DNA of 42,301 nt from Rhodococcus sp. JCM 9791 (GTDB lineage: Bacteria > Actinomycetota > Actinomycetes > Mycobacteriales > Mycobacteriaceae), in assembly GCA_001312645.1 (NCBI GenBank), contig BBEG01000010.1, positions 1 to 42,301 on the forward strand. Direction: 5' to 3'. Positions 27,117 through 37,344 of the stretch are shown piece after piece. The notes under the pieces were generated by a model that saw only the letters and a list, made by a program, of their open reading frames with translations, was not told the DNA's origin and searched no databases. The translations under genes and the position numbers were made by a program. How positions within the stretch are numbered: the stretch's first letter is position 1; each line of letters starts with the position of its first letter.

Positions 27117-29452
27117 GTGGTCACCGCCTCGGCGCGGGCGGAATCGAGCATGCCGATGATCGTGGCAGGGCTCAACGGCAGGTGATCGACCTCGACGCCG
27201 AACGGCGCCAACGCATCGACGACAGCATTGACCACCGCAGGTGCCGAGCCGATCGCTCCACCTTCGCCTACACCCTTGTAGCCGCCGGGGCGGACCGGGG
27301 GTTTCGATATGGCCCAATTCGATCACCGGGGCCTCATTGGCAGTGGGGAGTAGATAGTCCATGAAAGTTGTGGTGATCGGGTTTCCGGCGTCGTCGTAGG
27401 CAAGATGCTCGTAGAGGGCACCACCTATGCCCTGGACCGTACCGCCGTAGATCTGTCCTTCGACCACGTTCGGATTGATCATGGGGCCACAATCATCACT
27501 TACTATGTAGCGCAACAGTGTTACCTCACCGGTTTCGATGTCGACCTCGCATGTGCACACGTGGGTCGCGTTGGCCCAGATCAGCGGACTCTCTGCCCGG
27601 TATCGTTCGCTGACCTCCAGGCCGAAGGTAAGGCCCGGCGGGAGTGTCTGGGCTTGGAAGTATGCGATGTCGGCAATCTCGCGAGGCTCAACTCCCTGTT
27701 CGGTACACCGCGAACGGTGGCCCGACCGCGCGAGAACTCGACATCGTCGGTGTCGACTTCGAACGTGTGCGCGGCGAGTGCGAGAATCCGTTGCCGAAGG
27801 ATCGCCGCGGCCTGCGCCACAGCGCCGGCGGTCATCGACGCGGATCGGCTACCGCCGGTTCCGGCGCCGAAGGGTGTGATCGCAGTGTCGCCCTGGACTG
27901 TGTTGACGTCCCCGATCTCGACACCGAGCGCGTCGGCGGTCAGCTGGACCACGGTGGTCTCCAAGCTGTTTCCGCAGGATCCACCGGCAACGTAGACGTT
28001 GACCTTGCCGGACGGCTCGATGCGAATGGTGGCACCCTCGGTGCCGTGGAATGCCGTCACGCCCGTAGTGGGTTCGAGGTACGTGCATGTACCCACACCG
28101 ATATATCGACCGTCCAGGCGAGCGAGGTGCTGTTCGCGGCGAAACGCGGGGTAGTCGAGGATCTCGAGTGCCTGCTCGAATGTCTCCCGCGGTGTGACGT
28201 CCGAGTAGGGCATACCGTTGGGGTTCGATACCGGCAGTTCGTCGACTCGCAGCAGATTTCTCCTGCGCAGTTCGATCGGATCGATGCCGAGGCGCCGTGC
28301 CGCGGTGTCGAGTGCCACTTCTCGGGCCATCGATTCGAATTGCCAGGGTCCGCGATAGGCTCCTCGTCCAACTGTGTTGGAGTACACCAACTTCGTTCTG
28401 AAGGTGGCGGCAGGAACCCGGTACGGCCCCGGGAACAGCATTCCGACAACCCCGCCTGCGGTCATCGGAGGTGTGACCGGGTAGGCGCCCACGTTCTGTA
28501 CATACTCGAGGTCGGCGGCAAGGAGCATTCCGTCGGCGTCGAACGCGAAGCGCCCAGTCCCATGTTCCTCGCGGGCCATTCCCGCAGACATCAGATGCTC
28601 TTGCCGATCTTCGATCCACTTGAGTGTGGCCCCGGCCTTCCTGGCGGCCAGCATGACGCAGATCTCCTCGCGTTGCGGCACTACCTTCTGCCCGAATCCA
28701 CCTCCTGTGTCCTTCACGATCACCCGCACTCGATGCTCATCGATTCCGAGGACTCGTGCGCACACCATCCGCACCTCGTGTGGCGATTGGGTGGACGTCC
28801 AGACTGTCATGTCGCCCGCTGCTGCCGACCATTCCGCGACCACTCCTCGGGTTTCCATCGGCATGGGCATGTGGGCCTGCTGGTGCACTGTCTGATCGAC
28901 GACATGCGCGGCACTATCGAAGATGGGCTTCAACTCCGACAATGGTCTACCGGAGAGTTCACCCGCCAGATTGCATGGCGCATACGAGTGCACGAGTTCA
29001 GTGTTCTCATAGGCCGTTTCGTAATCGACCACCGGAGTCAGCGGCTCGTACTCGATGAGGACCCGCTCGGCCGCATCCTCCGCCACATAGCGATCGGTGG
29101 CGATGATGAGTGCGACCGGATCTCCGACGAACCGGACCTCGTCCTCCGCGAGTGGTACACGGACCAGGCGATCGGCGACACGCTCTGCTGTGTACCTGAA
29201 CTCGTGGACGCCGGAATTCAGGTCTGCAGCGAGATAGATCGCGGTGACGCCATCGACCGCGAGCGCTTCCGATGTGTCGATATCGAGAATTCGTGCGCGA
29301 GCGTAGGGGCTGCGCACGAAACAGGCATGTAGCATGCCGGGTCTAACGATGTCGTCAACGAAAGTTCCTGAGCCGGTGAGTAACCGAGCGTCTTCGACCC
29401 GAGGAACGCGGGTGCCGACCGAGTTGCCCGTTTCCTTCTCGGTAGTGGTCAT
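27113..29452 (-). pseudogene. Molybdenum hydroxylase large subunit (xanthine dehydrogenase/CoxL-like; two shifts)
   Basis: The ATG at 29452 starts MTTTEKETGNSVGTRVPRVE. Mo-cofactor motifs are GGGFGQK (residues about 250), AYRGPWQFESMARE and GVGEGGAIGSAP with the catalytic Glu near the C-terminus. The active-site loop is AYRGPW, not the AYRCSFR of true CO dehydrogenase, so a hydroxylase of an organic substrate is meant. Near 27712 one base is missing (TVRGV, then VEPREIADIAYFQAQTLPPG). Near 27303 one extra base appears (ETPGPP, then GYKGVGEGG). Repaired length is about 780 residues, normal for the family. First gene of the - strand operon; the stop overlaps the FAD subunit start. Confidence 0.88.
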
Positions 29453-29886
29453 CGGACTGCTCGCAACTGTGCGGTTCCCGGCTCAGGCATGGTCGGGCGT
29501 CGAAAACTGTTGGTGACCACCTGACTCCTTTCGGTACGTGCAGATCTCGACCCCGTGCCGTGGTCCCGCGTAGGCGTGGACTCGGATCTGAAGACGGCAA
29601 ACTGCATGGACGTGAAGACGTTCCGAACATGGATAAGGCATTCGAAGGTGCACTGCAGTGAAGTCGACCGAGGGCTGTGGGAAGCTCGCGTTGGGCCTGG
29701 GTCAACAATACTTGGTGGTGAAGTTAGAGGGTGGATGACGATGTGTCAATCACTGATCGGCTGACGGCACCACTTCGCCCCTTGAAGGCAGAAGTGTTGC
29801 TGGCGACCGAGTGTGACGGACTGTGGGAGTGGTGTAGTGCGCGCCGGACATCAGGAGGTCAGGGTTGCTCACGGACGCAGTGAGGA
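29453..29886. other. Intergenic region upstream of the Mo-hydroxylase operon
   Basis: No gene is supported here on either strand. It must contain the promoter for the - strand operon that starts at 29452. An ACTCCTTTC sequence (GAAAGGAGT on the reverse strand) at 29522-29530 lies too far from the start to be its ribosome site. Confidence 0.4.
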
Positions 29887-29944
29887 CACGCACCCAGTGC
29901 CGGTCCGGGCAGCGTGCAGCGCGGATCCGACCACTGGGTGCGTG
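29887..29944 (-). terminator. 13-bp hairpin after the P450 gene
   Basis: CACGCACCCAGTG (29887-29899) and CACTGGGTGCGTG (29932-29944) are perfectly complementary around a 32-base loop that itself can pair partly. It lies 66 bases beyond the P450 stop on the reverse strand and is the likely terminator separating that unit from the Mo-hydroxylase operon. Confidence 0.55.
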
Positions 29945-30010
29945 CCGGGCGCAGCTGCCGCGGCGCCGAATTCATCGTGCGGAGTTACCTCGCGGAGGAG
30001 GTGGTGCGCG

Positions 30011-31258
30011 TCAGTCCCACGCGACGGGCAGGGAATGAACTCCGAAGACCACCATGTCGGTCCGGAGGGGAATCTCTGCGGCCGGAACGGTGAGTCGGAG
30101 ACCAGGCAGGCGCTTGAACAGTTCGACGAGCCCCACGCGCAGCTCGACACGCGCGAGCTGCTGGCCCAGGCACTGGTGGATGCCGTAGCCGAAGGCCATA
30201 TGCCCGGTGTCGCGCGGGCGGGTGACATCCAACTGGCCGGGCTCCGGCCAACGCTCTTCATCCCGGTTGGCGGTGGGCAACGAGATCACGACAGTGTCGC
30301 CGGCCGGAATCGTGACCTCACCGAGGGTGATGTCTTCTAATGCGATGCGGGTCGGGCCGGTATGTGAAACCGAAAGGTATCGCAGCAGCTCCTCGATGGC
30401 TGCGTCGATGAGTGTCGGATCGTTCTGGAGCGCAGCGAGCTGCTCCGGGTGCTCCAGCAGTGCAAAGACGCTCAGCGCAAGCATATTGGCGGTTGTCTCG
30501 TGGCCTGCACCGAGAAGCGTCACGCCGATGTCGATCAGCTCGGCATCGGTCAGCGGTGGATCGGCGGCCAGTTCGCCGCTGATCAGGCCCGAGAGCATGT
30601 CGTCACCGGGTTCGGCGCGTTTGGCGATGACCAGATTGCGCATGAACTCCCACAGTGCGAGCCCGGCGTCGCGCTGCTGTTCCGGAGTGTTGTTGATGTT
30701 GAGGGTGATCGCGCTCCGTTCCTGGAACTCTGCCCGGTCTTCGTACGGCACGCCGAGGAGCTCGCAGATCACCAGGGACGGTAGAGCCAACGCGAAACCT
30801 TCCACGAGGTCGGCGGTGGTGCCGGCGTCCTGCATGGCGGTGATGAGCTCGTCGGTGATCTCGTGCACTCGCTGATCCAGGGCACGCATGCGACGCACGG
30901 TGAACTGGCTGGTGAGCACCTTGCGTAGCCGCGAGTGTTCCGGGGGATCCATGAAGATGAACATGCCGTCGGTGCGCTGCAGGTCCGGCTGGGCGGGGCA
31001 GCCGCCGGCCGTCACCTGTTCGGAGGTCAGGGACATGGCGTTGGTGTTGCGCACCACATCGGAGCTGAGGCGGGTGTCCGAGATGGCCTTGCGGACTTCT
31101 TCGTAACCGGTGACGAACCAGACGTGTGCGCCATTGAGCAGTGGCACCTTTGCGACCGGGCCCTGTTCCTCCTGTAACCGGAACCGTGCGGCGGGCGGAT
31201 CGAAGGGGCACCCGGTCCTTTCGGATATTTCGGGGGGTAGAGGTCGTCGGCCGGTCAA
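30011..31258 (-). CDS. Cytochrome P450 (CYP105-like)
   Basis: The intact 415-residue protein starts MTGRRPLPPEISERTGCPFD. It shows FIFMDPPEHSRLRKVL in the C-helix region, the I-helix LLGAGHETTANML with the Gly/Thr proton-relay residues, the ExxR motif EELLR, and the heme loop FGYGIHQCLGQQLARVEL. Overall sequence is typical of actinobacterial CYP105-type enzymes, which hydroxylate varied hydrophobic molecules; this is a resemblance and not a family proof. A TetR gene lies 31 bases upstream in the same direction and a ferredoxin is divergent at 32151, so the three form a self-contained regulated P450 unit. Confidence 0.9.
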   Translation of the reverse strand: MTGRRPLPPEISERTGCPFDPPAARFRLQEEQGPVAKVPLLNGAHVWFVTGYEEVRKAISDTRLSSDVVRNTNAMSLTSEQVTAGGCPAQPDLQRTDGMFIFMDPPEHSRLRKVLTSQFTVRRMRALDQRVHEITDELITAMQDAGTTADLVEGFALALPSLVICELLGVPYEDRAEFQERSAITLNINNTPEQQRDAGLALWEFMRNLVIAKRAEPGDDMLSGLISGELAADPPLTDAELIDIGVTLLGAGHETTANMLALSVFALLEHPEQLAALQNDPTLIDAAIEELLRYLSVSHTGPTRIALEDITLGEVTIPAGDTVVISLPTANRDEERWPEPGQLDVTRPRDTGHMAFGYGIHQCLGQQLARVELRVGLVELFKRLPGLRLTVPAAEIPLRTDMVVFGVHSLPVAWD

Positions 31259-31289
31259 CGATCCGATCGGGCGGTCGTCTCGGTAGCTT

Positions 31290-32017
31290 TCACGGGCTGT
31301 TCCCTTCGTTGGCTGTGGGTTCGGAGTGAGCGTTTCGGGGGTGACAGGGGGCGGTGAGCAGCCCGGTGACGGCGTCGGCGAGCCCTTCGCCGATCATGTG
31401 CCAGTCGGCGGGGTCGCCGGTGGTGGCGGCGAGTCGTTCCTGTTCTGCGCAGGTATGCATGACTGCCATGCGCATGGCCTGCCTGCGCAGAAGGGCCTCG
31501 GCCGGCGTCAGTTCCGGCACGCCTCTCCAGTTCTCGTAGTCGGGGATCGGGACGAGGTCGCCGGTCAGGATCTCCTCACGGAATACCGGATCGACGGCCA
31601 CTTGAGCGTTGAACCGAGCATTCCAGCTGGGATTGCCGAGCCGGCCAGGTGTTCGGTGTAAGGCAGCACAAGGCCCGCCAAATGGTCGCGAGGGTTGGTT
31701 GAGCCGCGCACTTTCTCCGCCATCTCGCGTGCGCGGACGGCGACCGGCTCCCCGTGTTTCCGCACGATTGCGCGGATCAGATCTGCACGGGTGCCGATGT
31801 GGTATTTCAGCGCAGAATTATTGCCTTGCCCGGCGACTTCGACGATGTGCCGCATCGACACCTGAGACAGGCCCTGTTCGGCGAACAACCGTTCTGCGGT
31901 GGTGAGAAGTAGCTCTCGCGTGGCCTCGCGTTGCTCCTTGCGTGAAACAGGTCGAGGGGAGACGGGGAGCGAGTCGTTGATCATGAGCAACATTCTGTCT
32001 TCCGTGACGATCCGCAT
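31290..32017 (-). pseudogene. TetR-family regulator (one frameshift)
   Basis: An ATG at 32017 has AAGG upstream (longer and shorter starts are possible). The HTH reads TRELLLTTAERLFAEQGLSQ, then SALKYHIGTRADLIRAIV. Near 31605 one base is lost; the protein continues VAVDPVFREEILTGDLVPIP and ends TANEGNSP at 31290. About 242 residues repaired. It lies between the P450 (same strand, 31 bases) and the ferredoxin (divergent). The divergent region contains GTACCGTAC (32066-32074) as a possible operator. Confidence 0.8.
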
Positions 32018-32150
32018 GTGCCCACCACCTTCCAACTTTTCTCAGACAGGCATCTGACTTATGTTGTACCGTACTCGTGAGGCGCATCACATGACAATGG
32101 TTCTCACCGATCAATTTGCGTCAATTCGAACGACTACAAGGAGATACCCA

Positions 32151-32348
32151 ATGCAGGTGAGCGTTGATACTCAGAAGTGCATCGGCTCCGGGATGTGCGT
32201 GCTGCACATGCCGGAAGTGTTCGACCAGCGTGACGACGACGGCGTGGTGGTGCTGCGGACCGAGAGCCCCGGGCCCGAACTGCACGACGCCGTCCGGGAG
32301 TCGGCCATCGCTTGCCCGGCGTCCGCTATCCATCTAGTCGAATCGTGA
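32151..32348 (+). CDS. [3Fe-4S]-type ferredoxin (CxxG variant)
   Basis: The intact 65-residue product starts MQVSVDTQKCIGSGMCVLHM. Cluster residues are CIGSGMC (Cys, Gly in place of the fourth Cys, Cys) and IACPASAI. It is the usual electron donor type for CYP105-like P450s, and the P450 at 30011 is the natural partner although it is transcribed the other way. An AAGGAG site lies nine bases before the ATG. Confidence 0.88.
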   Translation: MQVSVDTQKCIGSGMCVLHMPEVFDQRDDDGVVVLRTESPGPELHDAVRESAIACPASAIHLVES

Positions 32349-32449
32349 ACCGTGCCATGATCGTCGGTGCCCTGCGGCGGGCTGAGCTGCACCTGTATAG
32401 GACCGCCGTCGTCGAGTCATGGTAGGCCAACTTTCAGCGAGGCCTCAAA

Positions 32450-32479
32450 GAGTACTGGAGTATCTACTCGATGAGTACT
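32450..32479. promoter_or_regulatory. Alternating GAGTA/TACTC repeats before the kinase gene
   Basis: GAGTACT occurs at 32450-32456 and 32473-32479, with TACTC at 32465-32469 between them, giving overlapping direct and inverted repeats. The cluster lies about 105 bases upstream of the ATG at 32583 and may be an operator. Confidence 0.4.
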
Positions 32480-32582
32480 ACATTCTCGTTGTGAGACTAC
32501 AACGTTCTACTTCATGCATGACAAACAGCAATCTCAAGGCAATCGGGGTCCCGGGGAGCAGCGGAACGAAGGGAGAACGATC

Positions 32583-33662
32583 ATGAATGCGCACGTTCCG
32601 GACACTCTCGAGGAAGCATTGTCGCCTCAATGGCTGACATCCGCTCTGCAACAACGCTTTCCGGGAATCGAGGTCCGCGATGTGATTCCTGGTCCAATTG
32701 TGGACCGTGTGTCGACGAATGCGCGATTCGTCATCGTGTGCGATGGAGGGGTACCAGAGGGCCTGTCGTCGCGGTTGTGCGTCAAAGGCTACTTCAACGA
32801 GCAAGGACGGGAGGCGCGGTTTGTCGGCGAACGCGAGGCCCATTTCTATCGTGATTTGGCCGAGCCGAGTGGCATTCGCACACTCCAAAGCGTCTGGGCG
32901 GATTTCGACTCTAATGCCCGCCACGGAGTGGTGCTGACCGAGGACATCGTGGCTGCTGGGGGTTCCTTTCTCGACGCGGCCAGTCATATCACGCCAGACC
33001 AGGCGGCCGACAGCCTTAGTCAGTTCGCCAAGCTTCATGCATCTACCTGGGGCGAAGCGCAATGGGCGGACAAGCACTGGCTCGCTTCGAATTTGGCAGG
33101 CGCGTTGAGGGCGTGGGGGGACGACGCGATCACCGCGCGGATAGACGGCAACTTCAACGGCCCCAATGGCCAACGTGTACCCGCAGAGGTCAATGACGCG
33201 GCCTCGCTGACCAGCGCCTACACGTCACTTGTCTCCACATTGGAAACCGAGCACGCATCATCGGATTGGTGCGTCATTCACGGCGACGCCCATATCGGAA
33301 ACACCTTCGTCGACCCGTCGGGAGCGATGAGCCTTGTCGACTGGCAACTCGTTCAACGGGGCATGTGGTACCTCGATGTAGGAACGCATATCGCGACCGC
33401 GTTGACCGTGGAGGACCGGAGGAGAAGCGAAAAGGACCTCCTTTGGCATTACCTCGACTGTCTCGCATCCCACGGTGTGACGCCTCCGTCGCGCGATGCC
33501 GCGTGGCGAGCGATGAGCCGCGGGATACTTCGTGGCCTGTTCCTCTGGGGTATCACGACCAAAGTCGCGCCGGACCTGATCGAGATCCTGTTGCACCGAC
33601 TCGGCACTGCGGCCACTGATCATGATGCACTCTCGCCCGAGAGGTACCTGACACCTCTGTGA
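32583..33662 (+). CDS. Aminoglycoside-phosphotransferase-fold kinase
   Basis: The intact protein of about 359 residues starts MNAHVPDTLEEALSPQWLTS. The APH/ecdysteroid-kinase-like core is visible: LCVKGYFNEQ with the ATP-site Lys, the Brenner loop CVIHGDAHIGNTFVD with catalytic Asp and Asn, and MSLVDWQLVQRGMWYLDVG with the metal-binding Asp. In catabolic clusters of this kind the family is generally taken to phosphorylate a small organic alcohol and not an antibiotic; the substrate here is unknown. GGGAGAACG upstream serves as ribosome site. It follows the P450/ferredoxin unit and precedes an IS3 relic. Confidence 0.85.
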   Translation: MNAHVPDTLEEALSPQWLTSALQQRFPGIEVRDVIPGPIVDRVSTNARFVIVCDGGVPEGLSSRLCVKGYFNEQGREARFVGEREAHFYRDLAEPSGIRTLQSVWADFDSNARHGVVLTEDIVAAGGSFLDAASHITPDQAADSLSQFAKLHASTWGEAQWADKHWLASNLAGALRAWGDDAITARIDGNFNGPNGQRVPAEVNDAASLTSAYTSLVSTLETEHASSDWCVIHGDAHIGNTFVDPSGAMSLVDWQLVQRGMWYLDVGTHIATALTVEDRRRSEKDLLWHYLDCLASHGVTPPSRDAAWRAMSRGILRGLFLWGITTKVAPDLIEILLHRLGTAATDHDALSPERYLTPL

Positions 33663-33721
33663 AGACACTCGACGGCGAGCGGTCAGGCGACTACCTCACG
33701 AATACTACCGAAGGATCGATG

Positions 33722-34800
33722 TGAACCGTCTCGGGTTTGATGTCGGGTCCTTTCTTGAGGAGGGATGCACATCATGTCCAAGCGCTACCCCGCCGAGCAG
33801 CGTGAACGAGCGGTGGAGATGTCCTTGACACCTCGACGAATACCCCTCACGGTTCGCTGCGTGCAAAGCTATCGCCCCGAGGCTCGGTGTCGAGTCGCTG
33901 CGCACCTGCACCCGACAAACCCTGATCAACGCCGACAAGACGCCCGGCGTGACCACCACTGAGCAGTAGCAACGGCCCCGCCGTCGGCGCGGGCTGCGGG
34001 ATCAAAGAGTTCGAACGCGAATTTCGAAACCTCCGTGAGAACAACGAGATTCTGAATTCCGCTTCGATTCTCTTCGCGGCGGAGATCGACCGCCCACAGC
34101 GCTGATCGTGGAAATCGCCGCTGCTCACCGCGACGAACACGGGGTCGATCCGATCTGCGCGACCTTACGCGGGAAGGCCGCCCAGATCGCTCCGTCCATG
34201 GTCCGAGCCCATCTGATCCCACAACGGACCGAATCGGCACGCGTGGTGCGTGACCGCGAAGTGCTGGCCGAGATTCGGAAGATTCATGCCGACAATCTCG
34301 GTGTGTACGGTGCCCGCAAAGGTGCGCTCAAGTCTGAAACGAAAGGGAATGTCGGTGGCCCGGTGCACCGTGGAACGATCGATGAAAGCCGATGGGTTAC
34401 AGGGAATACCACGGCTGAAGGGTCGGAAGACCACGCACAGTAACGGGCTGCGACTCCGCGGCCGGCGGTTCGGGTTCAGCGGCAGTTCATCGGCGACGCG
34501 CCCATCGCGTTGTGGGTGGGCCGATCTGACCTACACTCGCACGCATTCAGGGTGGGTGTACGCCGCGTTCGTCCTCGAAGTTCACATCGCCCGATTCGAT
34601 CCCCGAGACCGGGCAGAACGTCCGGGTGCGGTGGGCCGAGGCGCTGCCCAAACCGTCAAGTGGAGCACGCTGCCGGTGGGGCATCCACCACGCGCTGGGG
34701 ACAGCCGCGCCGGTCATGGCCTGCACCTTCCCCTCTCAGGCCACAGATTCGTCTCCCCGCCAGGACAACCACCACATCCACGGCATGATGTGTGATGCAG
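33722..34800 (+). mobile_element. IS3-family element relic
   Basis: The left end TGAACCGTCTCGGGTTTGATG matches the intact IS3 element at 7752 with one difference. Broken OrfA follows (MSKRYPAEQRERAVEMSL, later EFRNLRENNEILNSASILFAAEI), then OrfB pieces in different frames: EIAAAHRDEHGVDPICATLR, VLAEIRKIHADNLGVYGARK, VARCTVERSMKADGLQGIPR and WADLTYTRTHSGWVYAAFVL with the first catalytic Asp. The second and third catalytic parts are not recognisable, and the right end was not found; 34800 is approximate. It is a different member of the same family, inactive. Confidence 0.75.
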
Positions 34801-35087
34801 TACGCACCCTGGGAGTGTGCGGACCGAACCTGCGGTGCCTCCGGATCGAGCTTGGTTCTTTCCCACCGACGTCGACCTGATGTCCACCTGGGATTCTGCC
34901 GCTTCGATACATACGGGCATGCGTATAGATGCTATTCGGATGTGGCGGCCCCCTTGTGCGGCGCCCGTGGCCGTTCCTAACCTGACCTCCTGACAATCTC
35001 TAAATCTGTTTCGACATCGCCATTTTCGTCTAGATTGCCGTTTCCAGGCCCGGTGGCGCCCGAAGCTCGAAAGGAATCGATCCTGCC
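34801..35087. other. Intergenic region before the sensor kinase
   Basis: No gene is supported. It includes an A+T-rich part at 34990-35040 (CAATCTCTAAATCTGTTTCG) that may be the promoter, and GAAAGGA about 14 bases before the ATG at 35088. Confidence 0.35.
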
Positions 35088-37128
35088 ATGAGCCGAGCAG
35101 CGCGACTGTTCCGGTCCTTTTCGCCGCAGAACTGGCGCCTACGGTGGAAGGTCGCCGTGCTGCTCTGCCTACCGGTGATCGCGGCAAGCCTGTTCGGTGC
35201 GTCCCGGGTCACTCAACTCGTGGAGGAGTCCCGACACTACGCCGTTCAGTCCGAGCAGATGGCTGTTCTCCCGGCGCTCACCGAGTTCAGCACAAGCGTG
35301 GCGGGCGCCGCCGCTGCGACGGTCCTGTCGCTACCACCGGAGCCAGGCGTGGAGACCGCCACGCAAGCCGACATTGCGATCGTCGAGTTGCTGCAGAACA
35401 GCGATCTCGAACCTCAGGTTGCGGCCGCCCTGACAAGGGTCCTCGAAGAGGGTAGGAACCTGCTGGCCAGCGCCTGACAGGGAGATGGGACCCCTTGCCG
35501 TCGGTGAACTCGTCAAAGAGTTCGTCGCCCGCACGAACAACGTCTACCGCATCATCATCAACCTTACGGCGAACCCCATGGTGTTGAGCGAAGGCGCCAC
35601 CCTCCTCGACAGTTGGACAATCCAGTGGGTGCTGCTCGATCAGGTCATTGCCTTCGCTGCTTTGCGAGACGAGCCCACGTCTGCGTTGCTCATGTGGTCG
35701 ACTGCGATGGGTACCGAACTCGCCGAGCTGCGTGTGCTTGCCGATACGCTGCCCGATCGGCGCCCGTGGACGCGCTCATCGCCGACGTCCAGAACCGATC
35801 CTTGCTGACTGCGAATCTCGATGACGCGGCCGCAGACGTCGGAGCTCTGCGCGACTCCCTGTTCACCGCGCTGGTCCGGTACCGGGAATTCGTCGACGCG
35901 TCAGCGCGAAATATCACCACCACCCTCGATGACCTCGCATCCCAGGCCCGCGCGGAATCGTGGCGCGACGGCATCGCAGTCCTCACCGTACTCGGCCTCG
36001 CGGTTGCCCTCGCGAGCGCATGTCAGTCTCGCTCGTCCGGCCACTGCGACGACTGCGCGACGACACACTGCGCGCCGCAGAGCACGACCTGCCCGAGGCG
36101 ATCATCAGCATCCGTGAAGGTGGTGACATCGACTCGATGGTGCTGCCGCCAGTCCGGGCGAACCCCGTCGAGGAGGTCGGCCAGGTCGCCCGCGCCGTGG
36201 ACACCATGAAGTTCGAAGCTCTACGCCTCGCCGGTGAACAGGCACACCTACGGCGGCAGGTCAACGAGATGCTCGAAACCCTCGCGCGACGCAACAAAAC
36301 CCTCGTCGAACAACAGCTTTCGCTGATCGAATCGCTCGAGTTCGAGGAGAAGGACCCCACCCGGCTGCAGAGCCTGTTCGCACTCGATCACCTGGCTGCT
36401 CGGATGCGCCGCACCGGCGACTCCCTGCTCGTGCTCGCCGGAACCTGGAAGCGTCTCGGCCGTATGCCCGACACACCGCTCGGCGACGTACTGCGCGGGG
36501 CCGTATCCCAGGTGGAGAACTACGAGCGGGTGCACATTGGGGCGATGCCGGCAGGGAACCTCGTGGGCAGCGCCGTCGCCGACGTTGCCCACCTCGTCGC
36601 AGAGCTTATCGACAATGCCCTGCGCGCCTCACCACCGAACACCACGGTCAGGTTCGCGTTCTCCGGCGCGGTCGATGGCGGGATGCTCCTCGAAATAACC
36701 GACCAGGGTATAGGCATCCCCGCCCATGACCTCAACGAGATAAACGAGCGGCTGACCGCAGACGGCGAGACCACCAGCGTCGCGACTCATCGTATGGGAT
36801 TGTTCGTGGTGGGCCGCTGGCCGAACGACACGGCATCGCCGTCCGACTGCGCCCGACGTTCGATTCGGAAAGAAACAACGGGATCACGGTTAGTGTATAT
36901 CTACCTGCGAAATTACTTTCCGGTACAAATGACTTCGCTGAGCCGTACCATATCGACCGGCCCCGCCGACCGCGCAGGGACGATCGTGAACCACTGCCCA
37001 GTAGGGGTGCCGTCGAGCAGTACCCGAACGTCCTTCCGCACCAACCAGAACCGTCACAGCAATGGCACCAGCCCGTAGAAACGGCATCGAGGTTGCATCG
37101 CCGTGACTCGCCCGAGTCGTGGGCGTAA
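35088..37128 (+). pseudogene. CvnA-like (conservon) sensor histidine kinase, frameshifted
   Basis: MSRAARLFRSFSPQNWRLRW precedes membrane span 1 (VAVLLCLPVIAASLFGA), a nitrate-sensor-like external domain, span 2 (IAVLTVLGLAVALASA), a HAMP-like segment (SLVRPLRRLRDDTLRAAEHD), LFALDHLAARMRRTGDSLLV at the His position, and a HATPase: N-box LVAELIDNALRASPP, G1 ITDQGIGIP and MGLFVVGRLAERHGIAV. Shifts occur near 35475 (one extra base), 35765, 36018 and 36810 (one lost base each); the repaired protein ends PESWA at the TAA at 37126. In conservons this gene is followed by roadblock, DUF742 and GTPase genes; here an IS1380 relic follows instead, so the system is incomplete. Confidence 0.75.
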
Positions 37129-37344
37129 CCGGATCACGACCCTGTATTGGACGGACCACTTTACGGCCCTCTGTCCGGCCACCGCGAGAACTACGTGCCC
37201 GCAGAGCTCGTGGAGCCGAATCTGCAGGCCCGGGGCCCCCGAGTGAGCCAGTCGAGCGACTGGTGCGCCTCAAGAGGCCAGGAGCTCGATCGAACGAAGA
37301 ATTCGCAGACCCACACCACCGCCCCAGCCGCCGACGCCGATGTC

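Noticed and set aside
27644-29332. 562-codon open frame on the + strand
   Set aside because: It is the antisense of the Mo-hydroxylase large subunit; the - strand frame has clear family motifs and the + product is not protein-like.
25056-29452. Carbon monoxide dehydrogenase (coxLMS) for CO oxidation
   Set aside because: The active-site loop AYRCSFR of true CO dehydrogenase is absent; the loop is AYRGPW, so a different substrate is more likely.
32583-33662. Antibiotic resistance call for the APH-fold kinase
   Set aside because: The fold is shared by many kinases of small metabolites and nothing in the sequence points to an aminoglycoside site.
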